Shown here in pieces: positions 16,523 through 24,000 of a DNA stretch of 35,897 bases (the stretch's first letter is position 1; every line of letters begins with the position of its first letter). Position numbers and translations under genes: made by a program. Source of the DNA: an uncultured Agrococcus sp. (lineage in GTDB: Bacteria; Actinomycetota; Actinomycetes; Actinomycetales; Microbacteriaceae). The notes under the pieces were generated by a model. The model searched no databases and was not told the origin of the DNA. It worked only from the letters and a program-made list of their open reading frames with translations. Location: positions 1 through 35,897 of the forward strand of contig NZ_CAMEFJ010000018.1 in NCBI RefSeq assembly GCF_945915485.1, given 5' to 3'.

Positions 16523-17446
16523 CTACCGCTCGAAGCGCACCGACTCACGAGGACGTTCGTCGACGGTGAGCGAGAAGACATCGGGGCGCGAGTAATGCCC
16601 GACAGCATCGAAATCCAGGTGCGAGCGAGTCTTGACGTCGAGGTCCACGTCCGCGTACAGGATCGTCTCCTCGTCGTACACGGGGCCGGCGAGAACGCGT
16701 CCCGTCGGGTCGATGATGACACTGCCGCCGCGCATCAGGATGTCCCCTCCGGGAGGCTCGTGCTCGACCGGATGATCATCCGGGAGCGCATCGCGATGCA
16801 GCACCTGGCAGGCCGAGAGCACGAACGTGCGCCCCTCGAGCGCGATGTGCGTCATGGTGGCCTGCCAAGTCGGGCGATCATCGGCCGTAGGGGCACAGTA
16901 CAGCTGGACTCCTTTCGCGTACATGGTCTGCCGCAGCAGCGGCATGTAGTTCTCCCAGCAGATGACCGTGCCGACCCTCCCGGCCGGGGTCTCCATCGTG
17001 TCGAGTGTCGAGCCGTCCGCGAAACCCCAGACGAGTCGTTCCGAACCGGTCGGCATGAGCTTGCGGTGCTTCCCGACGACTCCGGCCTCCGGAGAGATCA
17101 TGACCGCCGTGCAGTACAGCGTTTCGCCGAGCCGCTCGATGACGCCGACGACGAGGAACACTCCGTGGTCGGCTGCGCCGGCGGCGAGTCGTTCGATCTC
17201 GGGGCCGTCGAGCGCTACGGCGCCGTCTCGATATCGCCGATACTCCTCCCGCCCCGGTTCGGTGCGCATCCCGATTGCGGCGCCGAACGTCGTGCCCTTC
17301 GGGTATCCGCCGATGAACGCCTCCGGGAAGACCGCGAGCGTGGCCCCCTGCTCGGCGGCCTCTGCGATCAGCCCCTCCGCCTTGGTTACGGCGGCATCGG
17401 CGTCGAACGGAATCGAGCCGGCCTGAACAACGGCTACTTTCTGCAT
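16523..17446 (-). CDS. Nitrilase (aliphatic/arylacetonitrilase type)
   Basis: 307 residues on the minus strand. The catalytic Glu-Lys-Cys triad is present: Glu42 in FPEAFIGGYP, Lys129 in GKHRKLMPTG and Cys163 in VICWENYMPLLR. CWENYMPL is the signature of true nitrilases and cyanide hydratases rather than of amidases or carbamoylases. The enzyme converts R-CN to R-COOH plus ammonia in the cytoplasm, as a spiral oligomer in known members. It follows the MFS permease gene by 12 bases, and the permease stop lies within the ribosome-site region AGAGGA. The pairing suggests import of a nitrile or of its acid product. Substrate unknown. Confidence 0.94.
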   Translation of the reverse strand: MQKVAVVQAGSIPFDADAAVTKAEGLIAEAAEQGATLAVFPEAFIGGYPKGTTFGAAIGMRTEPGREEYRRYRDGAVALDGPEIERLAAGAADHGVFLVVGVIERLGETLYCTAVMISPEAGVVGKHRKLMPTGSERLVWGFADGSTLDTMETPAGRVGTVICWENYMPLLRQTMYAKGVQLYCAPTADDRPTWQATMTHIALEGRTFVLSACQVLHRDALPDDHPVEHEPPGGDILMRGGSVIIDPTGRVLAGPVYDEETILYADVDLDVKTRSHLDFDAVGHYSRPDVFSLTVDERPRESVRFER

Positions 17447-17458
17447 GCCTGTTCCTCT

Positions 17459-18799
17459 CTACCCGTGGGAGATATCGGTGTCCTTCGTCTCCGGCAACAA
17501 TGGCCAGAGCACCGCAAGCGCCACGATAGCAACGGCGACGACATAGAACGCGGGCGAGATGAGCATCCCGGTGGCAGCCACGAGCGCCGTGGCGATCAGT
17601 GGTCCGGGCCCGGCCAGCAGCGCGTAGGCGACGTTGTACCCGATCGCAGCGCCCGAGGAGCGGATGGAAGCGGGGAACACCTCGACGAGCAGGATGTTGT
17701 TCGTCACGGCCGTGCACGCGACGAAGAACGCGAACGGGATGAGCGCGACGACCGTGAGCGCCGGGCTGGCCGTCGACATGAGCATGAAGGCCGGAATCGG
17801 CCAGATCACGAGGCCGATGACACCCAGGAGGTTGATCGGCCTGCGTCCCCACTTGTCGGCCGCCATGCCGACGAGCGGGTTGAAGATCACGTAGATCACC
17901 ATGACGATGCCGGTCGAGAGCAGCGCGTCGAAGCGATCCATGCCGACCGGGCCGGACAGGTGGTTGTTCATGTAGGTGACGAAGTAGTAGAGGCCGACGC
18001 CGAAGATGCCGGCGAAGGCGAGGGTGAGGACGAACGCGCGCACCTTGACCCCCGCGGTCGTCGCTTCGATCTCGTTGTTCTCGCGTTTGCGGCTCAGCTC
18101 TTCGAAGACGGGTGTGTCGTCGAGCTTGCGTCGGATGTACACAGCGATGAGCGCCATCGCGATCGATGCGATGAACGGGATCCGCCAGCCCCAGGAGTTG
18201 AGCGCGTCCTCGTCCATGACCGCGGTGAGGGCGGTTGCGAAGAATGTCCCCACGAGGAAGGCGAGGCCAGCTGTGGCGGTCACCACGCTGGCGTGCAAGC
18301 CTCGCCTGTTCGCGGGTGCGCTCTCGCCGATGTAGGTTGCGGCGCTCGTCCACTCACCGCCGACCATCATGCCCTGCAGCAGACGGAGCACCACGACGAT
18401 GATCGGGGCTGCAAGCCCGATCGTGGCGAAACTCGGCGTGAGGCCGATCAGGGCCGTGACGACACCCATTCCGAGCACCGTGATGATCAGCACTGTGCGG
18501 CGGCCGAGGCGATCGCCCATGGGGCCGAGGATCAGGGCGCCGACCGGTCGGGAGATGAAGCCCACTGCAAAGACCGCGAGCGAGGAGAGCATCTCGGCCG
18601 TCTCGTTGCCGGACGGAAAGAACTGTGCGCCGATGATGGCGGCGAAGTAGCCGTAGATCGCGAAGTCGAACCACTCCATGAAGTTGCCGATGCCGATCGC
18701 TGTCATGCGCTTTCGGCGGTCGGCCTTCGTCAGTTCCCTGGGCCGGTAGTCGGTGTTCGCCGCCGGTGTCGTGCCCTCCTGGGAGTTCTGCTCCTGCAT
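17459..18799 (-). CDS. MFS permease of the metabolite:H+ symporter (MHS) type
   Basis: 446 residues on the minus strand; ATG at 18799 is chosen because AAAGGAG lies 5 bases upstream, giving a protein starting MQEQNSQEG. Twelve membrane helices are expected from the hydrophobic pattern. Family marks are IGNFMEWFDFAIYGYFA in helix 1, GDRLGRRTVLI (motif A, loop 2-3), GEWTSAATYIGESAP in helix 5 and a second basic loop motif DKWGRRPINL. MHS members carry alpha-ketoglutarate, shikimate, citrate or proline/betaine by proton symport, so an organic acid is the likely cargo. It is first in a two-gene unit with the nitrilase, and its promoter holds the GntR-like palindrome. Confidence 0.93.
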   Translation of the reverse strand: MQEQNSQEGTTPAANTDYRPRELTKADRRKRMTAIGIGNFMEWFDFAIYGYFAAIIGAQFFPSGNETAEMLSSLAVFAVGFISRPVGALILGPMGDRLGRRTVLIITVLGMGVVTALIGLTPSFATIGLAAPIIVVVLRLLQGMMVGGEWTSAATYIGESAPANRRGLHASVVTATAGLAFLVGTFFATALTAVMDEDALNSWGWRIPFIASIAMALIAVYIRRKLDDTPVFEELSRKRENNEIEATTAGVKVRAFVLTLAFAGIFGVGLYYFVTYMNNHLSGPVGMDRFDALLSTGIVMVIYVIFNPLVGMAADKWGRRPINLLGVIGLVIWPIPAFMLMSTASPALTVVALIPFAFFVACTAVTNNILLVEVFPASIRSSGAAIGYNVAYALLAGPGPLIATALVAATGMLISPAFYVVAVAIVALAVLWPLLPETKDTDISHG

Positions 18800-18864
18800 G
18801 TGATCTCCTTTGTCCACGGTGCAGCAGTGCGAATTGTGAATGCTGCACGTGCTGCTTGCATCCT

Positions 18865-18894
18865 ATTGTCATACGGTATTACGGTAATTTGCAA
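18865..18894 (-). promoter_or_regulatory. MFS-nitrilase promoter with GntR-type operator in the spacer
   Basis: Read on the minus strand: -35 TTGCAA (18894-18889), an 18-bp spacer, -10 GACAAT (18870-18865). The spacer contains ATTACGGTAAT (18878-18888, a perfect 5-1-5 palindrome), part of the 13-base string GTATTACGGTAAT that also occurs before gntR. A repressor bound here would block polymerase directly. Confidence 0.6.
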
Positions 18895-19063
18895 CCGCGT
18901 TCGGTGGATCATCGGCGAATTCTGGAGCCGGGCGGCGTCATGATCACCAGGAAGGGCTGCGAAGTCAACGGGTGTTGCGACATCCGTTCGGCGCGGTATT
19001 CTGGGTTCACGCGTTTGCCGTAACGATCCGGCACGCTCAGGCTTCAAGACGAAGGAGTATCGC

Positions 19064-20536
19064 ATGACCAATGCAGCAAAGGAGCGGGAACTCCTCGAGA
19101 GTGTCCCCGGCAAGCTGTTCATCGACGGAGAATGGGTCGACGGTGAAGACGGCACGATCGATGTCACCGACCCCGCGACCGGTGAGCGGATCCACACCAT
19201 TGCGAACGGCTCGGTCGCAGACGGCGTGCGCGCGCTCGACGCCGCCTGCGCGGTTCAGGATGACTGGGCACGCACATCCGCCCGCGAGCGTTCCGACATT
19301 CTGCGTCGCGCCTACGACCTCGTCATGGAGCGTGCGGAAGACTTCGCGCTGCTGATGACGCTGGAAATGGGCAAGCCGCTTTCGGAAGCGCGCGGCGAGG
19401 TCAAGTACGGTGCCGAGTTCCTTCGCTGGTTCTCGGAAGAGGCAGTGCGCGTCTACGGCCGCTACCACGACAACCCGGAGAACACGGGCCGGATGCTCGT
19501 TTCGTACCGTCCCGTCGGCCCCTGCTACCTGATCACCCCCTGGAACTTCCCGCTGGCGATGGCGACCAGGAAGATCGGGCCCGCACTCGCCGCCGGTTGC
19601 ACCATGGTCGTCAAGCCCGCGACGCTCACGCCGCTGACCACGCTCGCGTTCGTCCGCGTGCTGGAGGAAGCGGGTCTGCCGAAGGGTGTCGTGAACGTCA
19701 TCACGACACGTTCGACGGGCGCGCTGACCGACGCGATCATGGAGGACGACCGCCTTCGCAAGGTCTCGTTCACGGGTTCGACCCCTGTTGGAATCAATCT
19801 CATGAAGAAGGCCTCCGAAAAGGTGCTCCGCACCTCGATGGAGCTCGGCGGGAACGCGCCGTTCGTCGTCTTCGAGGACGCCGACCTGGACAAGGCCGTC
19901 GACGGAGCCCTCGCCGCGAAGTTCCGTAACATCGGTGAAGCTTGCACGGCAGCCAACCGCTTCATCGTGCACGAGTCGGTCGCCGACGAGTTCGTTCAGC
20001 GAGTCACGGAACGCGTCAACGAGCTGAAGATCGGTCGCGGCACGGAAGAGGGCGTCACGATCGGCCCGCTCGTCGAGGACAAGGCCGTGGTCAACATGGA
20101 GCGTCTGGTGGGCGCAGCCGTGGATTCGGGCGCTCGCCTCACGACCGGCGGCAAGAAGATCGACGGCCCCGGCTCGTTCTTCCAGCCGACGGTGCTCGAC
20201 GGCGTTTCAGATGACATGGAGATCTCCCTCGAGGAGATCTTCGGCCCCGTGCTCGCCGTGCAGCGATTCTCGACGGAAGAAGAGGCGATCGCACGCGCCA
20301 ACGCAACCGAGTACGGTCTGATGAGCTACGTGTACACAGAGGACGTCGCTCGCCAGCACCGCCTGGTCGACCTCATCGACACCGGCATGATGGGCATCAA
20401 CATCGGTGTCCTCGCGAACGCTGCTGCTCCGTTCGGTGGCGTCAAGCAGTCCGGTATCGGTCGCGAAGGCGGCGCCGAGGGCATCCTCGAGTACCTGTCG
20501 ATGAAGTACTCGCTCATGCCGAACCCGCACGCGTAA
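19064..20536 (+). CDS. NAD(P)-dependent aldehyde dehydrogenase (succinate-semialdehyde dehydrogenase-like)
   Basis: 490 residues, ATG at 19064 with GAAGGAG upstream. The ALDH fold is complete: LITPWNFPLAMATRK (Asn161), cofactor-loop FTGSTPVG, general base Glu260 in MELGGNAPFVVFEDADLD and the nucleophile Cys294 in NIGEACTAANRF. ELGGNAPFVVF and the overall length are closest in style to GabD-type succinate-semialdehyde dehydrogenases, though glutarate- or malonate-type semialdehydes are possible. It is divergent from the MFS gene, shares a 264-base intergenic region with it and is followed by a strong terminator. It may be the oxidising partner of the dehydrogenase at 13153 in one pathway. Confidence 0.93.
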   Translation: MTNAAKERELLESVPGKLFIDGEWVDGEDGTIDVTDPATGERIHTIANGSVADGVRALDAACAVQDDWARTSARERSDILRRAYDLVMERAEDFALLMTLEMGKPLSEARGEVKYGAEFLRWFSEEAVRVYGRYHDNPENTGRMLVSYRPVGPCYLITPWNFPLAMATRKIGPALAAGCTMVVKPATLTPLTTLAFVRVLEEAGLPKGVVNVITTRSTGALTDAIMEDDRLRKVSFTGSTPVGINLMKKASEKVLRTSMELGGNAPFVVFEDADLDKAVDGALAAKFRNIGEACTAANRFIVHESVADEFVQRVTERVNELKIGRGTEEGVTIGPLVEDKAVVNMERLVGAAVDSGARLTTGGKKIDGPGSFFQPTVLDGVSDDMEISLEEIFGPVLAVQRFSTEEEAIARANATEYGLMSYVYTEDVARQHRLVDLIDTGMMGINIGVLANAAAPFGGVKQSGIGREGGAEGILEYLSMKYSLMPNPHA

Positions 20537-20570
20537 GACGCGCATCCCGGGATGCTCATCCCGCGCAAGG

Positions 20571-20613
20571 CAGAAGACGCTTGCTCGGCCCAGTGCTGAG
20601 CAAGCGTCTTCTG
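20571..20613 (+). terminator. Strong terminator after the aldehyde dehydrogenase
   Basis: A perfect 16-bp stem, CAGAAGACGCTTGCTC (20571-20586) with GAGCAAGCGTCTTCTG (20598-20613), and an 11-base loop. There is no T-run afterwards. It separates the aldehyde dehydrogenase from the nagA remnant and could serve convergent transcripts from both sides. Confidence 0.8.
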
Positions 20614-20700
20614 CGGCCGGTGTGCGCTGAAAAATGCACCTGAGCGAGAGGCCGGATGGATAATCCGCACGGCGACGTGCTCCAGTGCAGGTTTCAGCGC

Positions 20701-20949
20701 TTAGGCTATTGGAACGCCGTCGGCCCAGACCGCTCGGACCGTGAGGTCGGCATCCAGCAGCACCGCGTCAGCGCTGCTGCCGACGGAAAGCGTGCCGAGC
20801 TCCTCTTCTCCCAGTGCTGCTGCCGGTGTGCTCGTCAGCGAGGCGACGGCGACCTCGAGGGGGACTCCGGCGCGTACCGCCCTGCGCAGCGCATCGTCCT
20901 GTGTCAGCGTCGAACCGGCGATTGCGCCGCCTTCGGTCAAGCGGCACAT
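20701..20949 (-). pseudogene. nagA: Truncated 3' end of a nagA-type gene
   Basis: Only about 80 C-terminal codons remain. The sequence reads GGAIAGSTLTQDDALRRAV, then TSTPAAALGEEELGTLSVG and SSADAVLLDADLTVRAVW up to the stop, which is the C-terminal part of N-acetylglucosamine-6-phosphate deacetylase (the IAGS-T loop and the final beta sandwich). The catalytic barrel with metal and active-site residues is missing. Homology ends at about 20943, only about 20 bases from the stop of the neighbouring class A hydrolase. A second, diverged copy of the same 3' end lies at 35784-35897 in the same orientation. A short independent gene is unlikely because no functional part of the enzyme is left. Confidence 0.8.
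20721..20787. repeat. Left copy of an imperfect direct repeat (nagA 3' end)
   Basis: Aligned base by base with 35831-35897, 53 of 67 positions are identical with no gap; shared blocks include CGGCCCAGAC and TCGGCATCCAGCAGCAC. The copies are in the same orientation and 15,110 bp apart. Confidence 0.8.
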
Positions 20950-20967
20950 CCGGGTTCGACAGGCTCC

Positions 20968-21852
20968 CTAGGTGCGCAGGTGATCGATCGCGATGCGTGC
21001 CGCGCGGCCGATCGAGCGATCCACGTCCGGGAGCTGCAGGTCGAGCGAGTCGGCAGTCGTGAACACCGCAACCGCGTACCGGGTACCATCCGGGTAGGTC
21101 ACCACCCCGACTTCGTTGCGGATACCCGGCAGCGTTCCGGTCTTGGCTCCCACGCGCACACCAGCGCCGAACCCGGACGTAAGGCGGTGAGGCCACACCT
21201 GCTGCGACATCGTTGACCGGATGCGCGCGCATGCGGCAGGGGGTGCTGCCGTGTCGTTCCAGATCGCTGCAACGACCGACGCCATCTCTTGCGCCGTTGA
21301 TGAGGACGTGCGCTGCGGATCGAGCGCGGCCAGAGCGCGCAAACGGCTGGCGGGAAGAGCGCTCATCGTCGCGGCGAACTCAGCGGAGCGCCAGTCGACT
21401 CCGAGCTCATGGCCCATACCCGCAAGAAGATCTTCACAGCATCCAACGATCCGTGTGTCACGGAGCGCGAGATCTGCGAGCACTGCGGCGATCGCAGCGG
21501 CGCCTATGCGATGGTAGATGACGTCGGTCGCCGCATTATCGCTGAGTGTGAGCATGAGGTGTGCGAGATCTCGCCAGCTGACTTCGGCGTCATCGCAGAA
21601 CCCGGCCGTACCAACCCCGCCCGTACGGAAACGCTCAGTAACGACCGTGCGCTCGCTCGGATCAATTCGGCCGAGGGACACCTCACGTTCGAAAGCAATC
21701 GCAACGGGGATCTTGAAGACCGACGCGAGCACTACCGGCTCGTCGTCAGCGTGCCCGACTTCTCGCAGTTCGCCACCGAGTTCTCGCACGTGGATGCTGC
21801 CACGGGCCCCCACACTGGCGAAAACCTCCTGCAATTCCTCATCGATCGTCAC
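20968..21852 (-). CDS. Class A beta-lactamase-fold serine hydrolase, no signal peptide
   Basis: 294 residues from a GTG that overlaps the stop of the upstream S12 hydrolase (GTGA). Class A motifs are clear: S-V-F-K (Ser44, Lys47) in ASVFKIPVAIAFE, S-D-N (104-106) in LTLSDNAATD and K-T-G (237-239) in VGAKTGTLPG. The omega-loop is not the usual ExELN; Glu140 is 36 residues after Ser104, matching the Glu166 spacing, but is followed by DLL. No signal peptide is present, unlike true secreted beta-lactamases. It is therefore more likely an intracellular amidase, esterase or peptidase acting with the S12 hydrolase. Residual beta-lactam hydrolysis is possible but unsupported. Confidence 0.85.
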   Translation of the reverse strand: MTIDEELQEVFASVGARGSIHVRELGGELREVGHADDEPVVLASVFKIPVAIAFEREVSLGRIDPSERTVVTERFRTGGVGTAGFCDDAEVSWRDLAHLMLTLSDNAATDVIYHRIGAAAIAAVLADLALRDTRIVGCCEDLLAGMGHELGVDWRSAEFAATMSALPASRLRALAALDPQRTSSSTAQEMASVVAAIWNDTAAPPAACARIRSTMSQQVWPHRLTSGFGAGVRVGAKTGTLPGIRNEVGVVTYPDGTRYAVAVFTTADSLDLQLPDVDRSIGRAARIAIDHLRT

Positions 21853-23210
21853 GATGTCTCCCCGCCGCGCTTGACTCGACGGAGCGCTCGCCCTTGAGCG
21901 AGCAGACCCGTCACCTCTCCGTCACTATCGCGTATGAACCTCCCGAAGAGTGATTCGGGAGCTCCGGGGTGGATGATTTCATCAGGGGCGCACAGCGCCA
22001 GTGGCATGGGAGGTGGCAGGTGGCGCTCTTCGTCGCGGTCGGGATTGCTGAGGAAGAACGTGGCAGTGAGCGAGCCGTTCTCAGGCGCGAGTGTCATGCC
22101 CCACGACCCTGAGTCCCACGTTCCCGCGAACGGTTCGAGCTCCGCATCGGAGAGCATCAGCGCTTCGTGCGACGGGTTGGCGGTGCGGCCCAGGAGGTGC
22201 TCGAAGCACCATGACGTCACCGCCGTGCCGAGTGCGCCACCCGCGCCGGAGTTGGCAAGTACGGTCACACCGAAGCCCTCCTCGGGCAGCATGGTGAACA
22301 TCGAACGCTGAATGCCTGCGATGTTTCCACCGTGCGTAACCGCCGTGGTACCGAACATGTCCACTAACAGCCACGGCATCCCCACTCCGTCAAACGGGGG
22401 AGCAGCGACCTTGTGGTGACGCTGCATCTCGACGCGCATGCTCGGGGAGACGGGCGACGTTCCCGTGCTCGCGCCCGTCAGGTGGAATTGCAGGTACTTG
22501 AGCTGATCTGTCACGGAGGATGCGAGCCCTCCTTCAGCCGCGCCCGACCGACCAAGGCCCCAGGTGTGCGCGACGCGCGGCCGCCCCTCGTTATCTACGG
22601 TGTGTCCCACGGTGTGCCGCCGGGAGAACGCCTGCCAGGGCAAGAAGAAGCTCTCGGTCATTCCGAGCGGATCGAGGACGAGCTTTTGCGCCGCGATTTC
22701 GTAAGGGTCACCGGTGAGGAGCTCGATGACGCGCCCCATGAGCCTGAACCCCGAGTTGCTGTATGAGAAAGCCGATCCGGGTGGGGCGTGCTGGGCGAGC
22801 TCGTCGAAACCATCGACGCTGCGTGCGATGGCCTCGGCGCCCCAGTCATCAGTGTCGGCGACATCGCCCTCGAAACCTCCTCCGTGCGTCAGGAGGTGTC
22901 GGAGGGTGAGGCGTTCACGAGCGCGAGTGTCGCGAAGCCGAAGATCTGGCATGACCTTAACGAGCGGCTCATCGAGGTCGACAACGCCCTTCTCGGCGAG
23001 CGAGAGAACGGCCGTCGCAGTGACGGTCTTCGTCGTCGACCCGATCATGAACAACGTGGACTCGTCGACGCTCACGGGGGCGTCGACGCTCGTGATACCC
23101 GTGGTGAGAACGTGCGACTCGCCGTCCTGGACAACTGCCACTGCGGCCCCGGGTACTCCGATGCTCGCCGCTGTTTCATCCAGCAGTTCCTGCAGCCTGG
23201 TCATGCCCAT
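21849..23210 (-). CDS. S12-type serine hydrolase (beta-lactamase class C / D-aminopeptidase fold)
   Basis: About 453 residues; the start is taken as the ATG at 23210 (GGGAG 7 bases upstream), with ATG 23213 and a TTG at 23240 as alternatives. Motifs of the S12 family: Ser58-Thr-Thr-Lys61 in MIGSTTKTVTA, Tyr150-Ser-Asn152 in FSYSNSGF and His293-Gly-Gly in VTHGGNIAG. A C-terminal lipocalin-like extension follows (from about residue 340). No signal peptide is seen. S12 enzymes include D-aminopeptidase, D-amino-acid amidase and D,D-carboxypeptidase. It is divergent from tetR, with the first palindromic operator upstream, and is coupled to the class A hydrolase gene. Its relative is encoded at 24001. 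Confidence 0.88.
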   Translation of the reverse strand: MGMTRLQELLDETAASIGVPGAAVAVVQDGESHVLTTGITSVDAPVSVDESTLFMIGSTTKTVTATAVLSLAEKGVVDLDEPLVKVMPDLRLRDTRARERLTLRHLLTHGGGFEGDVADTDDWGAEAIARSVDGFDELAQHAPPGSAFSYSNSGFRLMGRVIELLTGDPYEIAAQKLVLDPLGMTESFFLPWQAFSRRHTVGHTVDNEGRPRVAHTWGLGRSGAAEGGLASSVTDQLKYLQFHLTGASTGTSPVSPSMRVEMQRHHKVAAPPFDGVGMPWLLVDMFGTTAVTHGGNIAGIQRSMFTMLPEEGFGVTVLANSGAGGALGTAVTSWCFEHLLGRTANPSHEALMLSDAELEPFAGTWDSGSWGMTLAPENGSLTATFFLSNPDRDEERHLPPPMPLALCAPDEIIHPGAPESLFGRFIRDSDGEVTGLLAQGRALRRVKRGGETS

Positions 23211-23234
23211 CATTACGCTCCCGGTCTTCGAAGG

Positions 23235-23257
23235 TTTCAATACAGTCTGTATTGAAA
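23235..23257. promoter_or_regulatory. TetR operator O1 (perfect 23-bp palindrome)
   Basis: An 11-1-11 perfect inverted repeat centred at 23246, with inner core ATACAGTCTGTAT and flanks TTTCA/TGAAA. It begins 25 bases upstream of the ATG of the minus-strand S12 gene. A possible minus-strand promoter (TTGATT at 23300-23295, CATAGT at 23277-23272, 17-bp spacer) would place this site just downstream of the start of transcription, as a roadblock. Confidence 0.8.
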
Positions 23258-23314
23258 TAGATTGTGATCACACTATGTCGATATAGAAGCCTTTAATCAA
23301 GCGGAAAGTTTATG

Positions 23315-23352
23315 TTGATTCCGTCGATTACTCTCGATACAGTCTGTATCGA
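23315..23352 (+). promoter_or_regulatory. tetR-operon promoter overlapping operator O2
   Basis: O2 at 23334-23352 is a perfect 9-1-9 palindrome, TCGATACAG-T-CTGTATCGA, sharing the core ATACAGTCTGTAT with O1; the two centres are 97 bp apart. A likely promoter is TTGATT (23315-23320), 17 bp, TACAGT (23338-23343), so the -10 element is inside the operator. The tetR ribosome site GGAGGA follows immediately. This predicts negative autoregulation of the whole rightward operon. Confidence 0.75.
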
Positions 23353-23363
23353 AGGAGGAACAC

Positions 23364-23999
23364 ATGGCAAGGATGCCCCGTAAAGTGACACGCTCACAGA
23401 TTCTCGACGCCGCTCAAAGACTGTTTCTCACTCGCGGCTTCAACCGAGTCACGATCGACGACATCGCCACTCGAGCTGGGTTCACCCGCGGCGCCGTCTA
23501 CTCCAACTTCGCAAACAAGGTGGAGATCTTCATCGCTCTCATCGATAGGCGATTCGACGGCCAGATAACTCGCTTCACCCACGACCTCGACAGCGACTAC
23601 ACGGTCGAAGAGCGCGTCGCCGCCCTTGCGAACTGGCTCGCAGGAGAGGTAGCTCGATCCCGCGAATGGAGTATCGCCGAGATTGAATTCTACGCCGCCA
23701 CAGCATCTGACCCCGAGCTCAGTCTGCGGCTACGCGAACTCCATCTTGCCGGCCGTACCGCACTAGCGGAGTTCCTGTCTGATCAGTGCATCAAGCTCGG
23801 GGTCGAACTGAATCACGACCCCGAAGACTTCGCGATCATCGTCAACAGTCTCATCCGCGGTCTCATGATCGAGTGGACCATCGACCTCAACACCGACATC
23901 GCGAGGCTCTTCTCGCTCACTTTCGAGCGGCTTCTCAACGTCGGACCATCATCTTCCGCCTCCACCGCTGGGCTGACCCGCACCCCCGAAGGGACCTGA
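23364..23999 (+). CDS. TetR-family transcriptional regulator
   Basis: 211 residues. The N-terminal domain ILDAAQRLFLTRGFNRVTIDDIATRAGFTRGAVYSNFANKVEIF (about residues 14-58) is a standard TetR helix-turn-helix. The C-terminal ligand domain is all-helical. It lies between two perfect palindromes with the same core and is followed after 1 base by the S12 hydrolase gene, so it heads the rightward operon and most likely represses both directions. The inducer is probably a transported peptide or a released amino acid derivative; nothing in the sequence identifies it. Confidence 0.95.
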   Translation: MARMPRKVTRSQILDAAQRLFLTRGFNRVTIDDIATRAGFTRGAVYSNFANKVEIFIALIDRRFDGQITRFTHDLDSDYTVEERVAALANWLAGEVARSREWSIAEIEFYAATASDPELSLRLRELHLAGRTALAEFLSDQCIKLGVELNHDPEDFAIIVNSLIRGLMIEWTIDLNTDIARLFSLTFERLLNVGPSSSASTAGLTRTPEGT

Positions 24000-24000
24000 C

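Noticed and set aside
16595-18943. 782-codon open frame on the plus strand
   Set aside because: It is antisense to the nitrilase and MFS genes, both of which have complete family motifs; the translation is low-complexity and charged.
20953-20967. GGGTTCGACAGGCTC at the nagA remnant/class A gene junction as a repeat-mediated breakpoint
   Set aside because: It resembles a repeat commonly seen between genes in this group of bacteria, but only one short copy is present here, so it is not evidence by itself.
20968-21852. An acquired antibiotic-resistance beta-lactamase
   Set aside because: No signal peptide, unusual omega loop, and operon context of peptide metabolism make a resistance role unlikely.
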